From assembly GCA_041399085.1 (NCBI GenBank), contig JAWKTM010000014.1, forward strand, positions 1 to 64,000: a stretch of 64,000 nt of DNA, written 5' to 3'. The stretch is from JAWKTM01 sp041399085 (GTDB lineage: Bacteria; Planctomycetota; Planctomycetia; Pirellulales; Pirellulaceae). How positions within the stretch are numbered: the stretch's first letter is position 1; each line of letters opens with the position of its first letter. The translations under genes and the position numbers were made by a program. Positions 55,269-63,851 of the stretch are shown here, in pieces. The notes beneath the pieces were generated by a model. It did not search any database and was not told where the DNA came from. It saw only the letters and a list, made by a program, of their open reading frames with translations.

Positions 55269-56660
55269 ATGAACCGTCGTCAATTGGAAAAGCTGGGTGT
55301 GCCGGACACGTGCTTCAAGGAAGGCATCGCCGCCGTGCAAAATCTCGTGCAAGGCGAGAAGCTCAAAGGAAAGCAGGTCAAACAGCGGGTTCAGCAGATC
55401 GTGGAATCGCCCGAGCTCTTCGTGGCTGATTCGAATGTTGGCGAGTTCGCTCGTGCGCTGGTCGAGGAAAGCCAGTTCACTCGGCCCGAGCCGATTGCCT
55501 ATCGCACATGGGGCGACGCGGGGATCGATCCGGCTTCGCACGCTCAGATGCGGCAAGCTTGCAGTCTGCCGGTCGCGGCCGGAGCGGCATTGATGCCCGA
55601 TGCGCACGTCGGTTACGGACTGCCGATCGGCGGCGTGCTGGCTTGCGACAACGCCGTGATTCCGTATGCCGTGGGTGTCGATATCGCTTGCCGCATGAAG
55701 CTATCGGTGCTGGATGCGCCGCCCGAATCGCTCAAGAACCGATTCGCCGATTATTGCCGGGCGCTGGAGGAAGGGACGCGATTCGGCGTGGGCCGCGAGT
55801 ACTCAAAGCCTCAATCGCACGACGTGATGGACCGCGATTGGACGGTGACGCGGATCACGCGCGAGTGGAAGGACCGCGCATGGAAGCAGCTCGGAACTTC
55901 CGGCTCGGGCAACCACTTCGCCGAGTTCGGCGTGTTGACATTAGCCGAGGCCGACGAGCAGCTTGGTCTTCAGCCGGGCAGCTACGTCGCGCTGCTCAGC
56001 CACAGCGGAAGCCGTGGGGCGGGCGCCGCAGTGTGTTCGACGTACAGCGCCATCGCCCGATCCAATCTGCCCACGCGATACGAAGATGCCGCGCGGCTGG
56101 CGTGGTTGGATCTCGATTCCCAAGCTGGACAGGAATATTGGGAAGCGATGAATCTGATGGGCGAGTACGCGGCCGCTAATCACGACGTAATTCATCGCCA
56201 AGTGAGCCGGCTGTTGGGAGCGGCGATCGTTGCGGGCGTCGAAAACCATCACAACTTTGCTTGGCGAGAGACGCACGGCGGTCGCGAAATGATCGTGCAT
56301 CGCAAAGGGGCGACTCCGGCCGGCGCGGGCGTGTTGGGCGTGATCCCAGGTTCGATGGCCGATCCAGCTTTCGTGGTTCGAGGGCGTGGGAATGCCGAGT
56401 CGCTGGATTCGGCGTCGCATGGCGCGGGACGGCGTATGAGCCGCACGGCGGCGCGGGACAAGTACAACTGGCGAGCCGTGCAGCGGGACCTCGAAAAGCG
56501 AGGCGTTCACGTGTTGTCGGCCGGCGCGGACGAAGTGCCCGGTGTTTACAAGGACATCCGCGACGTTATGCGCGAGCAGGCGGATCTGGTCGACATCGTC
56601 GCTCAGTTCGATCCGAAAATCGTGAAGATGTGCGACGACGGAAGCCGCCCGGAAGATTGA
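55269..56660 (+). CDS. rtcB: RtcB family RNA-splicing ligase
   Basis: RtcB joins RNA 2',3'-cyclic phosphate or 3'-phosphate ends to 5'-OH ends in a Mn2+ and GTP dependent manner, used in RNA repair or tRNA splicing. Family features include MPDAHVGYGLPIGGVLACDN, GVDIACRMKLSVL with the metal Cys, GTSGSGNHFAEFG, LLSHSGSRGAG and the catalytic His that takes GMP in ASHGAGRRMSRTAA. An insertion-free C-terminus ends with GADEVPGVYKDIRDVM. The N-terminal 60 residues (helical, KQVKQRVQQIVESPELFVAD) are family-typical for the longer bacterial form. At 463 residues it is full length and intact. No archease (its usual activator) or RtcA is visible in the window. Confidence 0.94.
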   Translation: MNRRQLEKLGVPDTCFKEGIAAVQNLVQGEKLKGKQVKQRVQQIVESPELFVADSNVGEFARALVEESQFTRPEPIAYRTWGDAGIDPASHAQMRQACSLPVAAGAALMPDAHVGYGLPIGGVLACDNAVIPYAVGVDIACRMKLSVLDAPPESLKNRFADYCRALEEGTRFGVGREYSKPQSHDVMDRDWTVTRITREWKDRAWKQLGTSGSGNHFAEFGVLTLAEADEQLGLQPGSYVALLSHSGSRGAGAAVCSTYSAIARSNLPTRYEDAARLAWLDLDSQAGQEYWEAMNLMGEYAAANHDVIHRQVSRLLGAAIVAGVENHHNFAWRETHGGREMIVHRKGATPAGAGVLGVIPGSMADPAFVVRGRGNAESLDSASHGAGRRMSRTAARDKYNWRAVQRDLEKRGVHVLSAGADEVPGVYKDIRDVMREQADLVDIVAQFDPKIVKMCDDGSRPED

Positions 56661-56881
56661 GATTCTCGTCGACCGGGCGGAATTTCTTTTCCGAAATCTC
56701 GGCAACGCATTGAAGCGACGGATGCTCCGCGGCCGAATAAAAGCGGCTGAATAGGTTGACTTTGGCGAATTTGCCGTTTACCAATGCACTTTCACCTGTC
56801 CACCCTGAATGGCGGCTTTCGCGAAATGCGAGCCAAATTTGGGGTGTCGTCGCGATCTCAGTTTTCCAGAAAGGGCTCGAA

Positions 56882-57337
56882 ATGAAGAACAAACTGACCG
56901 TTGTGCTGGCCTCCGCGTTGCTGCTGACCGCCACGGCCTTTGCCGCCGAGAGCATTTCGCTGGAAGGAATCAAATGCGTCATGGCCGCCAACAAGGACGC
57001 CAAGGCCGAGAACTCCGTCGAGTACAAAGGCGGCCAAGTGTTCTTCTGCTGTGCGAATTGCCCGAAGGCATTCGAGGCGAACAAGGATAAGTTCGCTCCT
57101 CGCGCGAATGCCCAGTTGGTCGCCACCAAGCAGGCGAAGCAAGGCGCTTGCCCGTTGAGCGGCGGGAAGCTGAATCCCGATACGGCGATCGAAGTGGCCG
57201 GCGCGAAGGTGTGTTTCTGCTGCAACAACTGCAAAGGCAAAGTCGCCGGTTTGCAGGGAGATGAGCAATTGAACGCCGTGTTCAGCGAAGCCGCTTGGGA
57301 GAAGGCCAAGTTCAAAGTGGCCAAGAGCGAGAAGTAA
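56882..57337 (+). CDS. Secreted protein with two TRASH/YHS-like cysteine motifs
   Basis: I start at 56882 (MKNKLTVVLASALLLTATAF), which gives a signal peptide cleaved after FAA; the 42 upstream codons are not coding. The 151-residue protein carries two similar metal-binding-like motifs. The first is CCANCPKAFEANKDKFAPRA near residue 57 and the second CFCCNNCKGKVAGLQGDEQL near residue 113, each followed by a lysine-rich helix, plus single Cys at KCVMAANKD and GACPLSGG. The spacing resembles YHS/TRASH domains, which bind copper, iron or zinc. It would act in the periplasm as a metal carrier or sensor. A strong terminator follows the stop, and the next genes on the other strand encode a haem-type anti-sigma factor and its sigma factor. 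Confidence 0.75.
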   Translation: MKNKLTVVLASALLLTATAFAAESISLEGIKCVMAANKDAKAENSVEYKGGQVFFCCANCPKAFEANKDKFAPRANAQLVATKQAKQGACPLSGGKLNPDTAIEVAGAKVCFCCNNCKGKVAGLQGDEQLNAVFSEAAWEKAKFKVAKSEK

Positions 57338-57373
57338 GCGTTCGCCGCGAACTCGCCTGTTAATCCAATGCAA

Positions 57374-57406
57374 ACGCCGACGGACAATTCACGTCGGCGT
57401 TTTTTT
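57374..57406 (+). terminator. Rho-independent terminator
   Basis: ACGCCGACG (57374-57382) pairs perfectly with CGTCGGCGT (57392-57400), with a 9-nt loop and a seven-T run at 57400-57406. It lies 37 bp after the TRASH-like gene and 8 bp before the stop of the converging anti-sigma gene, which it may also help end. Confidence 0.9.
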
Positions 57407-57413
57407 GCGCGCG

Positions 57414-58130
57414 TTACAGAGACAGCTTGCCACCGACGCCGAGGCTGGAATCCTGATGGCAAACCAAGCACGCGGCCACCAACGTGCCGAACGACTTGAC
57501 GGCCGCTCGATTCTGACGCGTATCCGAATGGCACTGTGTACAGCAGACGGCCAACCGATGAATGGCGGCGGCGGACGACGCATCGCTGGTGGCTTCCAAG
57601 CTGGCGCGATGCACGCACGCCAGGGGAACACCCGCACCCGCTAACCGCTGGTCCGCATTTCGGCTCAACAAATAGCCCGACTCGCTAGCGAGCATCATCG
57701 GTGTCTCGGTCGCGATCGCCGACGACTCTGGCCGCGCGATCCAGAATCCACAAGCCAACAAACCGCAGGCGGCCACGGCAATCATGGCCAGTGCCACGCG
57801 GCGAGCGAATTGCCGAACCGTCAATAAGGGCGCGGCCTCATCGCGCAATCGGTTGGCCAGCGTGGCGATCGGAACGGCCGGCGTCTCGGGTTCAAGCCAC
57901 GGTTGCCGATCGGTCGCCAACGCTCCGCGATAGTTAGGCAGCGTGTTCGCTTCGACCGTCAGGGATTCGTGAAACAGACTCACGGCCGGCTGCAATGCCT
58001 CGGCCAATCGCCGGCAATCGTGGCAGCAGCGTAGATGCAGTTCGACATCCATGTCGCTGGCCTCGCCGCTGGGAAAAGGCCCTCGCGTAAGCAGGTCGAA
58101 CGTTCGATCGCAGTCGATAGCGCGAATCAT
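57414..58130 (-). CDS. Membrane anti-sigma factor with zinc-binding motif and two CxxCH haem motifs
   Basis: The 238-residue protein starts MIRAIDCDRTFDLLTRGPFP, three bases after the sigma-factor stop. An N-terminal cytoplasmic anti-sigma domain has the ZAS motif H32-x3-C36-x2-C39 (HLRCCHDC). One transmembrane helix (about residues 112-132) leads to an extracytoplasmic tail of about 105 residues with two haem-c motifs, CTQCH (197-201) and CLVCH (221-225), 24 residues apart. Histidines at 174 and 191 could be ligands. ZAS domains hold ECF sigma factors inactive until a signal, often oxidative, releases them. A haem-bearing tail would let the sensor respond to redox state or a haem-binding gas. 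The pairing with the adjacent sigma factor is clear; the haem role is inferred from motifs. Confidence 0.85.
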   Translation of the reverse strand: MIRAIDCDRTFDLLTRGPFPSGEASDMDVELHLRCCHDCRRLAEALQPAVSLFHESLTVEANTLPNYRGALATDRQPWLEPETPAVPIATLANRLRDEAAPLLTVRQFARRVALAMIAVAACGLLACGFWIARPESSAIATETPMMLASESGYLLSRNADQRLAGAGVPLACVHRASLEATSDASSAAAIHRLAVCCTQCHSDTRQNRAAVKSFGTLVAACLVCHQDSSLGVGGKLSL

Positions 58131-58133
58131 TTC

Positions 58134-58781
58134 TCAGTCTCCTCGCGGCGAGCTTGGTTGCTCGCCCGTCAAAGCCTCGGCTTCTCGCCGATCGGTTTGT
58201 TGAGCCAACGTCGCCAATCCCCAGCGAACACGATTCTTGGCCGTGGCCAAACTGCATTGCATGGCCGCGGCGATTTCGTTGAACTGCAAGCCGCCGAAGA
58301 AACGCAGCCGCAAAGCGTCGGCCTGCTTGTCGGGCAATTGCCGCAGCATTCGCTCCAGCCGCTCGGCCCGTTCCTCGCGCAGCAACGGCGTCAACGGCGA
58401 CTCCTCGGAACTGGCCAACACATCGCCCACCGTGGATTCGCCCGCTTCGTCGGTCGCACTTGCCGGCTGATCGCTCCACGAGCGTACCAGCGGCCGACGC
58501 GATCGTTTCTGCACATGCCGACGACATTGGTTCAGCAGAATCGTCCACAGCCAAGTGCGAAAACTGTACTGCGAGTTGTAGCTGGCCAGCGATTTGAACG
58601 CACAGAGGAACGTTTCCTGCACGACATCCTCGGCCCAATCATGCCGGCCCAGTCGGCTGCGAGCGACGCGAATCAACGGTGCCTGATAACGGTCGACCAA
58701 CACCGCAAACCGCTCGCGCCGGCCCGTTAAGACCTCGGCGATTAGCGTCCCGTCGCTCGGCTGTTGGATATCGTCCGCCAC
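58134..58781 (-). CDS. ECF-family RNA polymerase sigma factor
   Basis: This 215-residue sigma factor has region 2 (RFAVLVDRYQAPLIRVARSR, DWAEDVVQETFLCAFKSLAS, SYNSQYSFRTWLWTILLNQC) that opens the -10 element. Region 4 is a helix-turn-helix (LPDKQADALRLRFFGGLQFN, EIAAAMQCSLATAKNRVRWG) that reads the -35 element. A polar 45-residue linker separates them. The frame is intact with the ATG at 58781. It is followed after 3 bp by its anti-sigma factor, so both are made together. The divergent gene 160 bp upstream encodes a flavin oxidoreductase whose promoter region could be a target. Confidence 0.93.
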   Translation of the reverse strand: MADDIQQPSDGTLIAEVLTGRRERFAVLVDRYQAPLIRVARSRLGRHDWAEDVVQETFLCAFKSLASYNSQYSFRTWLWTILLNQCRRHVQKRSRRPLVRSWSDQPASATDEAGESTVGDVLASSEESPLTPLLREERAERLERMLRQLPDKQADALRLRFFGGLQFNEIAAAMQCSLATAKNRVRWGLATLAQQTDRREAEALTGEQPSSPRGD

Positions 58782-58944
58782 GTGTTGCTTGTCGGGTTAG
58801 AGACATGGCAGCCACGGAAGGAGCGTCGAATGCTCGCCCCTTGGCAGCTATTTTTGTGGTCCTCGATTATAGCGCGCCGGCGACCGAAAGAGCTAACGCA
58901 ACTTCGTCGGCGACTCGGCGATTCGAATTTCAAGGAATGGTCGA

Positions 58945-60126
58945 TTGACCGAACAAAGTTCGCACCGCAAGGCGATTCGCTCCGACGATCGCGGCAAGAC
59001 CACGCTGGTGCTGCTCGGCATCGGGCACGCGCATCTGCACGTGCTGCGCGAGTGGCGGCGTCGCCCCTTGCCCAACGCCCGCTTGATTTGCCTCAACAAC
59101 TTCGGCGACTCGGCCTATTCCGGCATGTTGCCCGGCGTGCTGGCGGGAATGTACGAACCGCGGCAGATGAAGATTGATCTTGCGTCGGCCTGCCGAGTGG
59201 CCGGGGCGGAGTTGATCGTCGGCCAAGTGGCGGCGGTCGACTTGCCGCGACGCACACTGCAACTCGACAGCGGCCAACTCGTGCCGTTCGATCTGCTTTC
59301 CATCAACGTCGGCTCCGTTCCGAAGCAGGACGAGATGCAATGCGACGATCGCGTGGTGCCGATCAAGCCGATGCAGACGTTCGTCGAGCGGATGCGGGCC
59401 GCGATGAGCGACTGGCGCGAGCGGCAGTCTTCGTCCGAGTTTCATCTAACGATCGTCGGAGGCGGCGCGGGCGGAACGGAACTCGCCTTCTGTTTGCCGA
59501 ACTTCGTGCAGCGCGAATTGCGAGTCGAGCCGAACCAACTGCGAACCACGTTGGTTCACGGTCACGACCAATTGGGCGCTGGTACGCGCGAGTCGACGCG
59601 ACAGTTGGCCGAGCGACTGTTGCGTTCGCGCGGAGTCGACCTGCGATTGGGGCAACATGCCGAGCGAATCGAACAAGGCCGGCTGATGCTGTCGACCGGC
59701 CAAACGCTCGCGGCGGACTTGATCGTCTGGGCGACCGGCGCTGCCTCGCCGCCGCTGCTCGGCCGCTTCGACCTTCCGCGCGACGACCACGGATTTCTGC
59801 TCACCGATCGCACGTTGCGAAGTGTCAGCGGTTCGCCGATTTTCGCGGTCGGCGATTGTGGTTCAATCGAAGACCGCGATCCGCCCAAAGCCGGTGTTTA
59901 TGCCGTGCGACAAGGACCGGTGTTGTGGGAGAATCTGAGTCGTTTGGCGGCCGGCAATCAGAAGCTGCGAGAGTTTGAACCGCAGGGCGATTTCCTGAAA
60001 CTATTTAACACCGGCGACGGACGGGCGCTCATGGAGTATCGCTGGCTGACTCGACACGCCCGTTGGTGCTGGTGGCTCAAGGATTGGATTGACCGACGAT
60101 TTGTGGCTCGGCATCAAGCGTCTTGA
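58945..60126 (+). CDS. FAD-dependent NDH-2/SelD-associated-type oxidoreductase
   Basis: The start is TTG at 58945, with AAGGA 11 bp upstream, giving 393 residues. The N-terminal FAD fold begins VLLGIGHAHLHVLREWRRRP and continues with the characteristic NNFGDSAYSGMLPGVLAGMY; the latter matches the pyridine-nucleotide-disulfide oxidoreductase domain found fused to selenide, water dikinase. The NAD(P)H-binding motif is VGGGAGGTELAF (about 171-182) and the C-terminal FAD segment is FAVGDCGSIEDRDPPKAGVY, ending with VLWENLSRLAAGNQKLREFE. There is no second CxxC-type active site, so it is more like type II NADH dehydrogenase or sulfide:quinone reductase than a disulfide reductase. Its end overlaps the converging MMPL gene by 50 bp. 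It is divergent from the ECF sigma gene. Confidence 0.85.
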   Translation: MTEQSSHRKAIRSDDRGKTTLVLLGIGHAHLHVLREWRRRPLPNARLICLNNFGDSAYSGMLPGVLAGMYEPRQMKIDLASACRVAGAELIVGQVAAVDLPRRTLQLDSGQLVPFDLLSINVGSVPKQDEMQCDDRVVPIKPMQTFVERMRAAMSDWRERQSSSEFHLTIVGGGAGGTELAFCLPNFVQRELRVEPNQLRTTLVHGHDQLGAGTRESTRQLAERLLRSRGVDLRLGQHAERIEQGRLMLSTGQTLAADLIVWATGAASPPLLGRFDLPRDDHGFLLTDRTLRSVSGSPIFAVGDCGSIEDRDPPKAGVYAVRQGPVLWENLSRLAAGNQKLREFEPQGDFLKLFNTGDGRALMEYRWLTRHARWCWWLKDWIDRRFVARHQAS

Positions 60127-62381
60127 TCTCGGTCGAAGCCACCGCTCGCCGACGCGGCACGAACGTGATGCCCAACGGTCCCAACAGAATCGCGGGCAAG
60201 ATCAACAGATCGGACAGCAACGCGGCCGCCAACATCGCGGCCATCATAAAACCGAAGCGGCTGATCGGCGCGAACGGACTGGCCGCGAACACCACCAAGC
60301 CCAACCCGCAGATCAACGATGTTTGAGTCATCGCCGTCGCACATCGTCGATAGGCGAACATCACGGCCCGCCGTCGCTCGTTCGTTCGCCGCATGCCGCG
60401 TTGAAACCACGTGATAAAGTGCAGCGTGTCGTCGACCGCGATTCCCAACGCCACGCTGGCCGTCATCATCGAGCCGACTTCGATCGCCGGTCCCAGCCAT
60501 CCCATCGCGCCGAACACAATTACCGCCGGCAACACGTTGGGAATCATCGCCAACATTCCGCCGACCGGGTTCCGCAATAGCAAGATCATCACGATCGTGA
60601 TGATTCCCAACGCCATCACGAAGCTGTCGATCATGTCCTTCAGCAATTGCTGCTGGGCCTTCTGAACCAACGGCATGCCGCCGCTATACAGCGCTTCGAT
60701 CGGCACGCCGAGTTGCTCGGACACGGCATTCAATTGCGGATCAATCGTGTTGGAGATTCGCTCCAACACTTCGCTGAACTGCAACGTCGCATCGCTGGCG
60801 TTCGCGCCGACGCTGATTCGCCACAACTCCTCGCCCGCATGCACTCGCCGAAAGCCCAACTGCGCCAGGTCCTCGGCGTGCTTGTCCATGTGGCGATTGA
60901 AAATCGAACGCTCCGTAATCGCCTTGATCCCGCGAACACCTTGCGGCAGCGGCGGCGCGAACGTCACGGCGCTCAGCGTCCGCTCGACACCCGACAACGA
61001 CCGCACTTCGCGATGCAACGTCTCGACCAACCGCATCCGGTCGAGCCACGAGAGCTCGTTCTCGGCCGGCATGCGGACCACGATCTCCAAAGGCACAAGC
61101 GGCCCGACACGCTCTTCCAACCAAGCGTAGTCCTGCACCACCGGGTTATTGGCCGACAGCATATCGTGCAGCCGCGCGGTCACTCGCACTCGCGCGGCGC
61201 CGGCCACTCCCACGACCAACAGCAACACGCCCACGCCGGCCACCAAATTCGGAAACCGCACGACCAAGCCGCACATCTGCTTCCAATACGGAGCCAAACG
61301 ATCCGGCCGGTGCGACTTGTAAACCTTTCTGGCCCAAGCTCGCGGCGGAGTCAGCACCAGCGCCGCGGGAATCGCCGTGAACAATAGAGCCAACGCGCTC
61401 AGCGTCCCCAGCGCCGCGTACGTGCCGAAGCGGCTGACCGGGATCAAGCTGCTTACCAGCAGCGAGCCCATCCCCAACGCCGTGGTGAAAGCCGCCAGCG
61501 AACAAGGCCGCCAAGCGTGCCGCACCGCTTTTTCGGCCGCGCCCGGCAGCCCGTGCAAGGCAACTTCGTCCCGGAAATAGTTGATCAAATGCACGCCGGC
61601 CGAAATGGCCAACACGACGGCCGGCACCATCAACGAAACGCTGTCCGGCGTCGCTCCCAGGTAGAACATCCAAGCGAAGCTGAGCCGCTCGCTGAGCACC
61701 GCCGTGCAGAACACGAACCACGTCAATAACACGCTGCGAAACGCCACGTACATCAAGCTGACACAAATCGCCAACGACGCGATCGTCAACGTCATCATCC
61801 GCTGGCTGGTTGCCTGATTGATCGCCACGCCATCAATGGTGTTGCCGGCCACTCGCAAATCATCGCGACTCAACCCATCCACTTTGGCAGCGGATTGATA
61901 AACGTGTTCGATCGCGGCTTCGCGATAGTCGTAAGCTTCGGGAGCGATCAAGGCGACGGCGCACGTCGTTTGATGATCTTCGCCGATCAACCAACCTTCG
62001 AGCCGCCGCATCGCTTCGTCGCGAGGCAACTCTAGCGGCGGCTCGGTCATCTGCTCGATCATCCGCGGCCCGGTAAACACCTCGCGGAACAGCGGAAAAT
62101 CGATGGCCGGATCATCGGGCGGTTGAGCGATGTGAAAAGGTAGCCAGCTCGGGCAGCCGCGGATCGTCCAGCGTGCAGCCCTCGTAGCTAATCATCAGCA
62201 GCTCGTCGCTGCCGAAGCGTTCGGCAAACCAATACAACCGCTTGGTCTCGTCGAATCGCTTGGGCAGCCACTCCTCGATGCGGTTCTCTTGCGTCAGACC
62301 GGCTCGATACGCTCCGTAGAGGATCGGCGGCGCGGCGATCAGCAAGAACAGAATGCATCCAGTCGCAAACCGCCGAGTCAT
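60077..62381 (-). CDS. MMPL/RND-family exporter (one frameshift near 62110-62145)
   Basis: The gene begins at the ATG at 62381 (MTRRFATGCILFLLIAAPPI) with helix 1 and a periplasmic segment (YWFAERFGSDELLMISYEGC), and is cut near 62112. It resumes as AQPPDDPAIDFPLFREVFTG and runs clean to 60077, for about 765 residues in all. Two halves are seen, each with a helix bundle: TLTIASLAICVSLMYVAFRS with the SVSLMVPAVVLAISAGVHLI segment, and SFVMALGIITIVMILLLRNP with VALGIAVDDTLHFITWFQRG. The latter contains Asp residues that carry protons in RND pumps. Such proteins export lipids, hopanoids or small lipophilic compounds. The last 50 bp overlap the FAD oxidoreductase gene on the other strand. The outer-membrane and fusion partners are not in the window. 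Confidence 0.88.
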
Positions 62382-62958
62382 TCGTGCCTGTCCTAACCCT
62401 CTTAGCTGAAACCGGAGCCATGTGCGGGAAGCTTGTCGCCCTGGGGGCCAGCGGGAACATTGTCATGACGCTCGCCACGCGTATCCGCCGCGCCACCGGG
62501 CGTGCCGCACAAGGCTACCGCGAATGCCGCACGGCTCGCGATCCAGCATAAGCGTCAACCCGCCGGCGCGTCATCCACCCCCGCAAAGTCGCGCACGTGT
62601 CGCAATCCCTGATTCACCAAACGACTCAGCCGCCCCCCAACATTCCTTTGCCCGAAATTCCCTTTTTTGCCCGAAATTCCTCTGCCCGAAATTCCTCTGC
62701 CCCAAATTCCCCTTCGCCCGCCATTGGCACTCGTCGACAGCCAATCCGTCTTCGCAGCCGATGCATTGCACAACCCGCCACGGCTTTCCGTGCTGGGAAC
62801 ACTTCCCGTCGAGCCAAGTCGAGACTTCAACACTTCGAATCGCGGGACGCAAGAGTTGCCGGCGCGTCCCTCGGCCTTAGCGACTTAGAGCCTTTCAACG
62901 GTCGGCACGGAGTAAACATGCGGAGTAGGACATGATCCGCTACACCAATCATCCGGTA
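62382..62958. other. Gene-free region with a short tandem repeat
   Basis: About 575 bp lie between the MMPL start and the end of the ankyrin gene. Frames on both strands are low complexity or repeat-driven. The only structure noted is the 15-bp tandem at 62649-62712. Confidence 0.45.
62649..62712. repeat. Short tandem repeat based on TGCCCGAAATTCCTC
   Basis: GCCCGAAATTCC occurs at 62650, 62669 and 62684, and as GCCCCAAATTCC at 62699 (spacing 19, 15 and 15). It keeps three minus-strand frames open with short periodic peptides such as GQRNFGQRNFGQ, so it explains several spurious ORFs. Confidence 0.7.
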
Positions 62959-63798
62959 CTATTTGTCGACTGCGTCTTGTAAAACCTTGACGATGGCCTG
63001 GTGGTTATATTGCTCTCGGCGTATTTCAGGGCCGTGTCTTTTTAGTATGCAAGAGCACGAGGATTCGCCGCGCGCCAGTAGCAGATTTACGCATTCCACG
63101 CTTCCGGCTTTCGCGGCGAAATGCAAAGGTCGCTGGCCATCTTGCCGCACGGCATTTGGATTGGCTCCCGCATCCAACAGTATCTTTGCCGAGTCAAATT
63201 TGCCGCCGACGCAGGCTCGCATTAAGGCCGTGTAAGAGTCCGGGGCCATGTCGACCACAGCACCGTGGTTCAGAAGCAGTCTCACAATCTCGGTGTGCCC
63301 CAATTCCGCTGCATTCGCAAGTGGAGTTAGGGTGTAGTGGCAATACTCATTTACTTCGGCATCGGCCGAGATCAACTCACGAACGGCATCCGCATGGCCG
63401 TTTCTAACGGCGAGGCTCAATGGAGATTGGCTCGAGATTGGACTCGCATAACCCTGAGCAAGAGCCGTTCGCTTTGCCTTGCCATCGAGTTGGCCTAACA
63501 GTTGACGAATTCTTCCCGTGTCGCCACGAATCGCAGCGATCTGCAAATCACTTATCCCGAGGTCATGCGACTGTCGAAGGTAGGCAACAACATCGGGATT
63601 CGGACTTGAAAGCGCGTGACTTAAAAGGTTTGGAACCTGCTCGATTCGTATCGAGCCAGCCGTTTGTCTCACCGACGCCAGGTCGCCGCGAGCAATCGCC
63701 GCAAGAAATCGCTCGCCGTCCGTGGGCATCGATCCCCCATCGTCGGCACTTGCGATACGGATTGCGAAGCAGATGTAGACGATCAAAGTTCGGGACAT
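62959..63798 (-). CDS. Secreted ankyrin-repeat protein
   Basis: The start at 63798 (MSRTLIVYICFAIRIASADD) gives a short signal peptide; the alternative ATG at 63840 does not. The 279-residue protein has a helical N-terminal part (FLAAIARGDLASVRQTAGSI) and at least four ankyrin repeats: SPLSLAVRNGHADAVRELIS, TPLANAAELGHTEIVRLLLN, TALMRACVGGKFDSAKILLD and RPLHFAAKAGSVECVNLLLA. The tail is polar with two cysteines (SSCSCIL). Ankyrin repeats bind other proteins; here the target would be in the periplasm or on the surface. GC is lower than in the neighbouring MMPL gene, suggesting an accessory gene. The gene upstream is very close and may be in the same operon. Confidence 0.85.
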   Translation of the reverse strand: MSRTLIVYICFAIRIASADDGGSMPTDGERFLAAIARGDLASVRQTAGSIRIEQVPNLLSHALSSPNPDVVAYLRQSHDLGISDLQIAAIRGDTGRIRQLLGQLDGKAKRTALAQGYASPISSQSPLSLAVRNGHADAVRELISADAEVNEYCHYTLTPLANAAELGHTEIVRLLLNHGAVVDMAPDSYTALMRACVGGKFDSAKILLDAGANPNAVRQDGQRPLHFAAKAGSVECVNLLLARGESSCSCILKRHGPEIRREQYNHQAIVKVLQDAVDK

Positions 63799-63851
63799 AG
63801 AACCACTCGCTTTCGCAAGGTAACCAATTATGCCAAGCACAACCTAACTCC

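Noticed and set aside
62555..62852. Minus-strand ORFs with NFGQR-type periodic peptides
   Set aside because: Produced by the 15-bp tandem repeat at 62649-62712 in a gene-free region.
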